Part shown: positions 1 through 4,242 of the stretch, piece after piece
How the letters are laid out: each line of letters begins with the position of its first letter
How positions within the stretch are numbered: the stretch's first letter is position 1
Assembly: GCA_900544995.1 (NCBI GenBank)
Contig: UQXC01000081.1
Location: 1 to 5,639 of the forward strand
DNA length: 5,639 bases
Reading direction: 5' to 3'
Source of the DNA: an uncultured Collinsella sp.
GTDB lineage: Bacteria; Actinomycetota; Coriobacteriia; Coriobacteriales; Coriobacteriaceae
Notes under the pieces: model-generated
Told to the model about the DNA's origin: nothing
Database searches by the model: none
What the model saw: the letters and a program-made list of their open reading frames with translations, nothing else
Position numbers and translations under genes: made by a program

Positions 1-1
1 C

Positions 2-481
2 GCTTTTGACCTCGCGGCGGGCCCCCTCTCGGCGGAGGTCGAGGCGCTCCAGTCGATCAAGGGGTGCGGGTTCGCGCTCGCCGCCGCCTTCGCGTCCGAG
101 GTCGGCGACTTCTCGAGGTTCCGCTCCGGCAGGCAGGTGACGTCCTACTTCGGCCTCGCCCCGAAGCAGAGGTCGAGCGCGGACTCCGTGCGCCTCGGCG
201 GGATCAGCGGGGCCGGCAACGCGCTCGTCAGGAGGTTGGCAGTCGAGGGGTCCTGGAGCTACGTCCAGGCGAGCCACCAACCGAAGCTGATGCCCAAGGG
301 CAGCGGCGTCCCGCTCGAGGTGAGGATGCACGGGAGGAAGGGTTCCGAGCGCCTGCTCCGGCGCCGCGAGGAGATGCTCGCCAGGGGCATGCCCCAGGCG
401 AAGGCGAACGCCGCCACCGCCGCCGAGCTCGTGAGGTGGCTGTGGGCCCTCGGCGCGATGTGCCGGGAGGCAACCGAATAG
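2..481 (+). CDS. IS110-family transposase, C-terminal part (5' end outside window)
   Basis: This is the last 159 codons of an IS110/IS1111-family transposase (DEDD/serine recombinase type), open from the window edge to a TAG at 479-481. Seen directly: the signature of the C-terminal Tnp domain (Transposase_20 type), beginning with IKGCGFALAAAFASEVGD (a helix-hairpin-like 'I.G.G...A..l..EigD' motif), then FRSGRQVTSYFGLAPKQ, RSSADSVRLGGISGAGN and ALVRRLAVEGSW. In this family the serine in the segment after GLAP is catalytic; here it is probably the second Ser of RSS, codon 176-178, inferred from motif position. The N-terminal RuvC-like DEDD domain lies outside the window, so I cannot tell whether the element is intact. 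No frameshift or internal stop is visible. IS110 proteins move DNA as a circular intermediate, guided by a bridge RNA encoded in a non-coding end of the element; the long non-coding region just downstream fits that. Family assignment is confident; the subgroup (IS110 or IS1111) is not settled. Confidence 0.9.
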   Translation, partial: AFDLAAGPLSAEVEALQSIKGCGFALAAAFASEVGDFSRFRSGRQVTSYFGLAPKQRSSADSVRLGGISGAGNALVRRLAVEGSWSYVQASHQPKLMPKGSGVPLEVRMHGRKGSERLLRRREEMLARGMPQAKANAATAAELVRWLWALGAMCREATE

Positions 482-737
482 ACATAGCCCCCGTCCCGGC
501 GAGCCGGGCAGCCTTCGGGGATACCCCCGCTTTCGCTGGGCGCGCGGCAGCGGCCGCATGCGCGTAGTCAGACTTGGGGAGCCCCGCCGAAGGAATGGAG
601 TGCGGGCCGACAGAACGGTATCCGCGGATATGAGACTGAGCCGAAGGCGTCGACGACATGCCGGGGGCGGACCGGGACGGGTTCAACGGCAGGCCCCGCC
701 GACCGATTGCAAGCGGTCGGCGGGGCCATTGTGGCTC
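482..737 (+). other. Non-coding right end of the IS110 element; candidate bridge-RNA locus
   Basis: About 255 bases separate the transposase stop from the inferred element end, and I see no convincing gene in them. Short stem-loops are dense: CCCGG/CCGGG (495-499/504-508), CGGGG/CCCCG (516-520/525-529), the palindrome TATCCGCGGATA (619-630) and a 14-bp stem at 692-727. GCCTTCGG (511-518) is complementary to CCGAAGGC (641-648), and a 7-base version (CCGAAGG, 588-594) could compete for it, so alternative long-range pairings exist. In the IS1111 group of the family the bridge RNA is encoded downstream of the transposase, which matches this long 3' non-coding end. Calling it a bridge RNA is inference; I could not identify target-binding and donor-binding loops with confidence. 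Confidence 0.35.
692..727. repeat. Perfect 14-bp stem-loop in the IS right end
   Basis: GGCCCCGCCGACCG (692-705) is exactly complementary to CGGTCGGCGGGGCC (714-727), with an 8-base loop. It is the strongest hairpin in the IS right end. No T-run follows on the plus strand (ATTGTGG comes next), so a simple intrinsic terminator is unlikely. It may be the 3' hairpin of a bridge RNA or a subterminal recognition structure of the IS. Confidence 0.7.
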
Positions 738-743
738 TTGACA
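738..743 (+). promoter_or_regulatory. Possible outward-facing -35 box near the IS right end
   Basis: A consensus TTGACA lies 16 bases inside the inferred right end, with no matching -10 inside the element. In IS110-family circles, a -35 box in the right end and a -10 box in the left end are joined at the circle junction to make a promoter. The position fits that idea, but the left end is not in the window. Confidence 0.25.
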
Positions 744-759
744 GCGGATTGGGTCATAT

Positions 760-905
760 GAGCGAGCAGGCCGCATTTGAGACAAGGTGACGTGAAACGA
801 AAGGGCGCTGACCCTCTGGTCGCGCCCTTGAAGTTGAAAGGCAGATTGCCGCTCTGGCGGGTTTGCAGCGTCAACTGGTTACGCGGTTTGGTAAAACCGC
901 GTAAC
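760..905 (-). repeat. Structured intergenic element, copy A (3' flank of the SDR gene)
   Basis: This copy is homologous to the element at 4104-4242. Shared ungapped blocks are CAAGGTGACGTGAAA (783-797), CAGATTGCCGCT (842-853) and GTTTGCAGCGTC (861-872). Stems seen: AAGGGCGC(T)GACC with GGTCGCGCCCTT (801-813/818-829), with a bulged T as in copy B; GAGC with GCTC (760-763/851-854) and GCA with TGC (766-768/847-849); and the terminal hairpin GTTACGCGGTTT/AAACCGCGTAAC (878-889/894-905), ending 2 bases from the SDR stop codon. Relative to copy B it carries about 15 extra bases (769-783), its TGACGT stem is only partly paired, and the outer left arm complementary to CTGGCGGGTTT (854-864) is missing, probably removed by the IS insertion. 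The minus strand is assigned because both copies start at the end of a minus-strand gene. Confidence 0.75.
878..905 (-). terminator. Hairpin directly after the SDR stop codon
   Basis: A perfect 12-bp stem with a GGTA loop (plus-strand reading) begins 2 bases beyond the SDR stop codon. It is the first part of the structured element. Transcripts of the SDR gene would contain it immediately after the stop, so it could act as a terminator or as 3'-end protection. There is no U-tract directly after it in that direction, so Rho-independent termination is unproven. Confidence 0.4.
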
Positions 906-907
906 TA

Positions 908-1708
908 TTAAGGCCGCTGGCCCATGCCACCCTCGAGGGTGACGGTCTCGCCGTTCATATACTTAAAATCGGGGCCGCAAAGTTGAACGACCACGCGGCC
1001 GATCTCCTTCTCGACGTCGCCGTAGTGGCCCGCCGGCGGCATGTGAACGTTGGCCTTGAACGCCTCGGGATAGGCGTCCTGGAAGTTCTCGAGTGCAGCA
1101 GTCCAGGCAAGCGGGCAAACGATGTTGACGTTGATGCCGTCCTTGCCCCACTCGTTGGCGGCAACGCGGGTCAGGCCGCGGATGCCCTCCTTGGCGGCAG
1201 CATAGCTGCACTGGCCATAGTTGCCAAACAGGCCGGCGCCCGAGGCGAAGTTGACCACGGAGCCCTTGGTCTCCTTCAGGTGCGGATAGGCCTTCTGCAT
1301 GTACAGATAGGTAGCATACAGACCGGAGTAAATGGCCAGGTTAAACTGATCCATGGTGTGATCGGCGATGGTCACGCCCGAGGCGCTGGCCTGAGCATTG
1401 TTGACGACGGCGTCGATGCGGCCGAACTCCTCAATGGCCTTGTCGATGACGTTCTGGACGACGGCCTCGTTGTCCTGACCAGCCGAGACATCGGCCTGAA
1501 CAGGCAGAACCTTGACGCCGTACTCGGCCTCGAGGGATTCCTTGGCAGCCTCGAGCTTGGCGACGTTGCGGCCGGTAATGACGAGGTTTGCGCCCTCCTT
1601 GGCAAAAGCGATATCGATGCCGTAGCCGATGGAGCCAGCGGAGCCGTCCTTAAGCGTGGCCTTGCCGCCGCCGGTGACGATCACGGTCTTACCAGTGAAA
1701 AGTCCCAT
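908..1708 (-). CDS. SDR-family NAD(P)-dependent oxidoreductase
   Basis: A 266-residue classical-length short-chain dehydrogenase/reductase, a cytosolic Rossmann-fold enzyme that oxidises or reduces an alcohol/carbonyl with NAD(P). Seen: an N-terminal nucleotide-binding segment VTGGGKATLKDGSAGSIGYG (residues 11-30), longer than the usual TGxxxGxG and resembling enoyl-ACP reductases (SIxYGI); ITGRN at 44-48, whose Arg suggests NADP preference; ADV at 72-74; NNA at 103-105; catalytic Ser156, Tyr169 and Lys173 (SYAAAK); and a C-terminal NGETVTLEGGM. The helix-4 Asn of the usual tetrad is not obvious; that position falls near Ser128/Gly129. The ATG at 1708 was chosen because AAAGGA (1720-1715) lies 6 bases upstream; a TTG at 1723 would overlap that site. 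Substrate is unknown, and the protein does not resemble what I remember of the Collinsella 7-beta-hydroxysteroid dehydrogenase. It appears monocistronic, divergent from the coiled-coil gene. Confidence 0.9.
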   Translation of the reverse strand: MGLFTGKTVIVTGGGKATLKDGSAGSIGYGIDIAFAKEGANLVITGRNVAKLEAAKESLEAEYGVKVLPVQADVSAGQDNEAVVQNVIDKAIEEFGRIDAVVNNAQASASGVTIADHTMDQFNLAIYSGLYATYLYMQKAYPHLKETKGSVVNFASGAGLFGNYGQCSYAAAKEGIRGLTRVAANEWGKDGINVNIVCPLAWTAALENFQDAYPEAFKANVHMPPAGHYGDVEKEIGRVVVQLCGPDFKYMNGETVTLEGGMGQRP

Positions 1709-1714
1709 ACAAAG

Positions 1715-1720
1715 TCCTTT
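1715..1720 (-). promoter_or_regulatory. Ribosome binding site deciding the SDR start
   Basis: AAAGGA on the minus strand sits 6 bases before the ATG at 1708, supporting that start over the in-frame TTG five codons upstream. Confidence 0.6.
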
Positions 1721-1987
1721 CAAATCGCGACGGGCACGCCCGCCGACTGCGCGTATCCAACTTCACGCGCCAAAAGCTGAAATGCAACTTTAGCGGGTTC
1801 AAGTGAAAAATAAAGACCGCAGCAGGCGAACGGCACCACGTCGTTCGGCGAAGGGATTGTCAAGTACAAACCGGATAAAGCGGCCGAGTTATTGCTATCA
1901 GATCAAGCCATCGAACACGTTTTGAAACTTTGCTGCGGCGCGCGGGATGTCGGCGCGAGACTTTATCATAGGGTGACAAACAACGAT
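1721..1987. promoter_or_regulatory. Divergent intergenic region, no convincing promoter
   Basis: About 290 bases separate the starts of two divergent genes, so promoters for both should lie here. I found no good -35/-10 pair. Isolated boxes are a minus-strand TTGACA (1863-1858) without a spaced -10, and a plus-strand TATCAT (1964-1969) upstream of the coiled-coil gene without a recognisable -35. A small dyad, CGAACG (1827-1832) with CGTTCG (1842-1847) around a 9-base spacer, could be an operator or chance. No small gene with a ribosome binding site is evident. Confidence 0.3.
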
Positions 1988-1993
1988 GAGGAG
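1988..1993 (+). promoter_or_regulatory. Ribosome binding site of the coiled-coil gene
   Basis: GAGGAG lies 3 bases before an ATG at 1997 and 9 bases before a second in-frame ATG at 2003. The longer spacing is more workable for a GAGGAG core, so 2003 is preferred. The reading frame is also open upstream to a TTG at 1892, but that start has no such site. Confidence 0.55.
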
Positions 1994-2002
1994 CACATGC
2001 CT

Positions 2003-3784
2003 ATGACAGACGAGCTGGACCCCCAGACTCAACAGCATATTGATGATTCCGCAGACACCATTGACGACTGCGATACTTCTACCAGCAGCGATGGCGGCAT
2101 TGATGCCGCTGTCGAGGAGGCTCCTGCCGCCGCAGACGAGGCCGCAGACGCAAATGTCGCCGCAGAGCAAGACAAAGTAGAGCAGCTAGAACAGCAGGAC
2201 CCGAGCGATGCTGAGCCCAAGGCTGAGAACGCTCCGCAACCAGCGGGCCCCATCGAGGTGTCTTCGGAAGAAGAGCTCGACGCCGTCATGGACTCCATGA
2301 TGGATGCCGTCAAAGCGATGAAGGACGCCGTCGCCGATGCCGATGTCGACGCCGAGGAAGAGGAAGCCGCCGAGGCTGCCTCGACGTTTGTGCCCGGCGA
2401 GACCCCGGTTGCCGACCAGGGCAGCACCATGCCCTCGTTCCTGCAGCTCGAGCACCCCACGATCGGCGCCGACGCGGTCGACCCGCACGCAGCGGGCTTT
2501 TCCGTGATCGAAGGCGGCACCGGCAATATCGCCGCGCCGCAGACTGCCGATACGAATGCCGCCGAGGCCGCGCACCCGACCACCTCGCATGCTCCCGCCA
2601 CGAGTCGCGACCTGGGGAGCGCCGTCTCAAACACCGCTAACGCCGTGGGCACTTTTATCGCCCAGGGCGCGTCGGCCATGCGCGAGATGAACGCCGCCAA
2701 GAAAGCACTCGCCGATGCCCGCGCCCATTTAGCCGAGCTTGAGCAGCGCATCGCCGACCAGGCAGAGGAGCTCGAGACGCGCCAGGACATCGCAGGCCGC
2801 TACGGTCAGATCATCGCCGATCAACGCCAGGCGATTGCCGCGGCACAAAAGACCGCTGCGGCAGCTGAAATAAACCGCGACGCCCACGCCGCCAAAGCGA
2901 CGGAGCTCAAGGGCCAGCTCGAGCAAATGAAGGCAGAGGACGATGCGACCGAGCTCCGCCTGAAGGCTGCACTCGACGCCGTGGAAGCCCGCGAGGCGAG
3001 CTCGCGCGAGACCGGCAACCGCCTCGTTCGTCGCCTTGAGGATTCCAAGCGTATCCGCGACAAAGTGAAGGCTGAGCGCGATGCCGGTGTCGCCGCCGCA
3101 CGACAAACTGCCGATGCTACGCGCGCACAGCTCGAGACCTTGCGTCGCGAGTATGCCGAGCTGCAGCGCAACCCTTCGGCAAATCCCGCCAATTACACCG
3201 TACGCACCAACGAGTTGTCTATGCAAATCTCCGACGCTGCCGACGCCCTCCGCAAGGCCGAGGAAGATATTCCGCGCGTGACTGCCGATCTTGAGCATTC
3301 ACTTGCCGCCGCCGAGCAGGCCGTCGAGCAGGCACAGGCCCCCATTGCCGACGCTAAACGCGCGCACCAGGCCATAACGGCTGAGGCAGATGCCGCGCGC
3401 GACGAGCTGCAGTCCGCAAAAACTGCCGCCGCGACGCGCCAGCGCGAGCTGCGCGAAAAGATCGCCACGCAGGACAAGGCACGCCGCGAGCAAGAGCAGG
3501 CCATCGCAAACGCCCGGGCAGATGCCGCGCATGCGCAGTCGATTATCGAGCAGGCGACCGAGGTGCATGACCATCCCGAGATCACCGAATCACTCGCCGG
3601 GTCCTTGGCACGCGACAAGGCCGAGCATACCGAGACCGAGCGCGAAGTTACCCAACTCGAGGCCGCCGAAAACGACGTGCGCAAGCGAACCCGCGACTCA
3701 CGCATCAAATTCACCGGAGCTATCGCCTGCATCATCGCCGTGATTCTGGTGATCATCCTGATCTGGCTGTTCGCGAGCAAGTAA
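2003..3784 (+). CDS. Acidic coiled-coil protein with a C-terminal membrane anchor, function unknown
   Basis: I do not recognise a named family. The 593-residue protein has three visible parts. Residues 1-125 are strongly acidic and Ala-rich (runs such as EEEEAAEAA), probably disordered. Residues 126-225 are low-complexity with Pro, Thr and Ala. From about 228 to 565 it is a long Ala/Glu/Gln/Arg-rich heptad-like coiled coil (for example AHLAELEQRIADQAEELETR), broken by prolines near 390-398 (NPSANPANY) and 522-527 (HDHPEI). A basic stretch (VRKRTRDSRIK, 559-569) precedes one hydrophobic helix (571-590), leaving only three residues after it. By the positive-inside rule the long N-terminal part should be cytoplasmic, making this a tail-anchored inner-membrane protein. 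There is no signal peptide and no Walker motif, so it is not an SMC-type ATPase despite the coiled coil. It may be a scaffold or envelope/division factor, which is speculation. It appears monocistronic, followed by a strong hairpin at 3811-3881. An alternative start is 1997, adding two residues. Confidence 0.85.
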   Translation: MTDELDPQTQQHIDDSADTIDDCDTSTSSDGGIDAAVEEAPAAADEAADANVAAEQDKVEQLEQQDPSDAEPKAENAPQPAGPIEVSSEEELDAVMDSMMDAVKAMKDAVADADVDAEEEEAAEAASTFVPGETPVADQGSTMPSFLQLEHPTIGADAVDPHAAGFSVIEGGTGNIAAPQTADTNAAEAAHPTTSHAPATSRDLGSAVSNTANAVGTFIAQGASAMREMNAAKKALADARAHLAELEQRIADQAEELETRQDIAGRYGQIIADQRQAIAAAQKTAAAAEINRDAHAAKATELKGQLEQMKAEDDATELRLKAALDAVEAREASSRETGNRLVRRLEDSKRIRDKVKAERDAGVAAARQTADATRAQLETLRREYAELQRNPSANPANYTVRTNELSMQISDAADALRKAEEDIPRVTADLEHSLAAAEQAVEQAQAPIADAKRAHQAITAEADAARDELQSAKTAAATRQRELREKIATQDKARREQEQAIANARADAAHAQSIIEQATEVHDHPEITESLAGSLARDKAEHTETEREVTQLEAAENDVRKRTRDSRIKFTGAIACIIAVILVIILIWLFASK

Positions 3785-3810
3785 ACCCGCTGCCAAAAAC
3801 GCCCCAACGC

Positions 3811-3881
3811 AGTTGCGGTGAGATAGTTCCTGTTGAGCCCTCAAAAAGGCCAATTCAAGAACTATCTCACCGCAACTTTTT
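3811..3881 (+). terminator. Terminator-like 19-bp inverted repeat with T-run
   Basis: AGTTGCGGTGAGATAGTTC (3811-3829) pairs perfectly with 3859-3877 and is followed by a five-T run (3877-3881), 26 bases after the coiled-coil stop. The 29-base loop holds a small TTGA/TCAA dyad. The geometry supports transcription termination for the plus-strand gene. The stem is longer and more perfect than most terminators, so it may also be a repetitive palindromic element put to that use. Confidence 0.65.
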
Positions 3882-3888
3882 GAGTGGT

Positions 3889-3918
3889 GCAAGGTAGTTA
3901 TTGGGGACGTTCTTAAAC
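3889..3918 (+). repeat. Intergenic repeat, forward copy 1
   Basis: The 30 bases are a direct repeat of 3932-3961 with two adjacent mismatches (TA for CG). The core GTTGGGGACGTTCTTAAA is shared by all copies in one or the other orientation; this copy reads ATTGGGG. Confidence 0.85.
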
Positions 3919-3931
3919 TTATTAGATTGCC

Positions 3932-3961
3932 GCAAGGTAGTCGTTGGGGACGTTCTTAAAC
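3932..3961 (+). repeat. Intergenic repeat, forward copy 2
   Basis: The second forward copy begins GCAAGGTAGTCGTTGGGGAC, offset 43 bases from copy 1. It forms the left arm of the palindrome at 3936-3995. Confidence 0.85.
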
Positions 3962-3995
3962 GACTAGTCATTCAAGAACGTCCCCAACGACTACC
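3936..3995. repeat. 60-bp near-perfect palindrome
   Basis: The left arm 3936-3957 and right arm 3974-3995 are perfectly complementary over 22 bp, and the interior is itself centred on GACTAGTC (3962-3969). Of 30 base pairs 28 match. The two exceptions (3958/3973 and 3961/3970) are A-C on the plus strand, which become G-U wobbles in a minus-strand RNA. That makes the fold more stable in a transcript coming from queA. It is probably a REP-like short palindromic element. Confidence 0.85.
3962..3994 (-). repeat. Intergenic repeat, reverse copy 3
   Basis: An inverted copy of the repeat, reading GACTAGTCATTCAAGAACGT at its start. It differs from 4028-4060 by a single base over 33. Confidence 0.85.
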
Positions 3996-4027
3996 CAAGT
4001 GCCAAGCGCCGCAAGAGTGTCCCTTTT

Positions 4028-4060
4028 GACTAGTCATTTAAGAACGTCCCCAACGACTAC
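4028..4060 (-). repeat. Intergenic repeat, reverse copy 4
   Basis: The second inverted copy, 66 bases after copy 3. The sequence just before it, GTGTCCCTTTTGACTAGTCA (4018-4037), is not the partner arm found in the full palindrome: the half-element on its left is of a different type. Confidence 0.85.
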
Positions 4061-4103
4061 AGCAACAACCACGGCAACGCCGATGTTTTGGCGCGGACAG
4101 CGA

Positions 4104-4242
4104 AAACGCCCCTAAGCGAGCAAGGTGACGTGAAAGAGGAGGGCATTGACCTTTTGGTCATGCCCGACGATTGAACGTCAGATTGCCGCTTAGGGGCGTT
4201 TGCAGCGTCGGCCGGTTACGGCGTTTGGAAAACGCCGTAACC
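4104..4242 (-). repeat. Structured intergenic element, copy B (3' flank of queA)
   Basis: The complete copy of the element. A long hairpin is built from a 14-bp stem AAACGCCCCTAAGC/GCTTAGGGGCGTTT (4104-4117/4188-4201), a small asymmetric bulge (GA against C), GCAA/TTGC (4120-4123/4183-4186), an internal loop GG/GA, TGACGT/ACGTCA (4126-4131/4175-4180), unpaired flanks, and an apical hairpin GGGCAT(T)GACC/GGTCATGCCC (4141-4151/4156-4165) with a TTTT loop. A second hairpin (4214-4242) follows after a conserved linker GTTTGCAGCGTC. Read from queA, the long hairpin ends in a UUUU run (plus-strand AAAA 4103-4106), so it could act as a terminator. Its shared blocks and compensatory changes relative to copy A argue for selection on structure. 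No known RNA family is claimed. Confidence 0.8.
4214..4242 (-). terminator. Hairpin overlapping the queA stop codon
   Basis: GGTTACGGCGTTT (4214-4226) pairs perfectly with 4230-4242 around a 3-base loop, and its last base is the last base of the queA stop codon. It corresponds to the 878-905 hairpin of copy A, with a compensatory GC to CG exchange in the stem. No U-tract follows directly, so termination is more likely at the larger hairpin further along. Confidence 0.45.

Larger units (their letters stand above)
1..759 (+). mobile_element. Right part of an IS110-superfamily insertion sequence
   Basis: The element includes the transposase C-terminus and its right non-coding end. The right boundary near 759 is inferred: from 760 rightwards the sequence aligns with a second, uninterrupted copy of a structured element near queA (GAGCGAGCA at 760-768 against AAGCGAGCA at 4115-4123). 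Left of 760 the similarity stops and the expected left arm of a long stem is absent. IS110 elements lack long terminal inverted repeats, so the end cannot be read directly. The left end is outside the window. The boundary could be wrong by some 20 bp: if the 760-768 match is chance, the junction would be nearer 782. Confidence 0.6.

Noticed and set aside
692..727. Intrinsic terminator of the transposase
   Set aside because: The stem is strong but no T-run follows on either strand, and it lies 210 bases after the stop codon, so it is kept only as a hairpin.
228..785. A 185-codon minus-strand frame across the IS end
   Set aside because: It is Arg/Pro/Ser-rich low complexity, crosses the transposase frame and the inferred IS boundary, and has no family resemblance.
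908..1708. Collinsella 7-beta-hydroxysteroid dehydrogenase
   Set aside because: The N-terminal motif and the active-site region do not resemble what I know of that enzyme; only general SDR features are shared.
983..1780. A 265-codon plus-strand open frame opposite the SDR gene
   Set aside because: The SDR frame carries the catalytic Ser-Tyr-Lys and cofactor motifs; the antisense frame has none and no convincing start site.
1892..2002. N-terminal extension of the coiled-coil protein from a TTG at 1892
   Set aside because: No ribosome binding site precedes it, and the GAGGAG at 1988-1993 points to a start at 2003 or 1997.
2003..3784. SMC-type chromosome segregation ATPase
   Set aside because: There is no Walker A or B or ABC signature and no hinge; the resemblance is only coiled-coil composition.
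3889..4060. A CRISPR array made of four short repeats
   Set aside because: Copies are in mixed orientation, spacings differ (43 and 66 bases) and palindrome arms adjoin; no cas gene is present.
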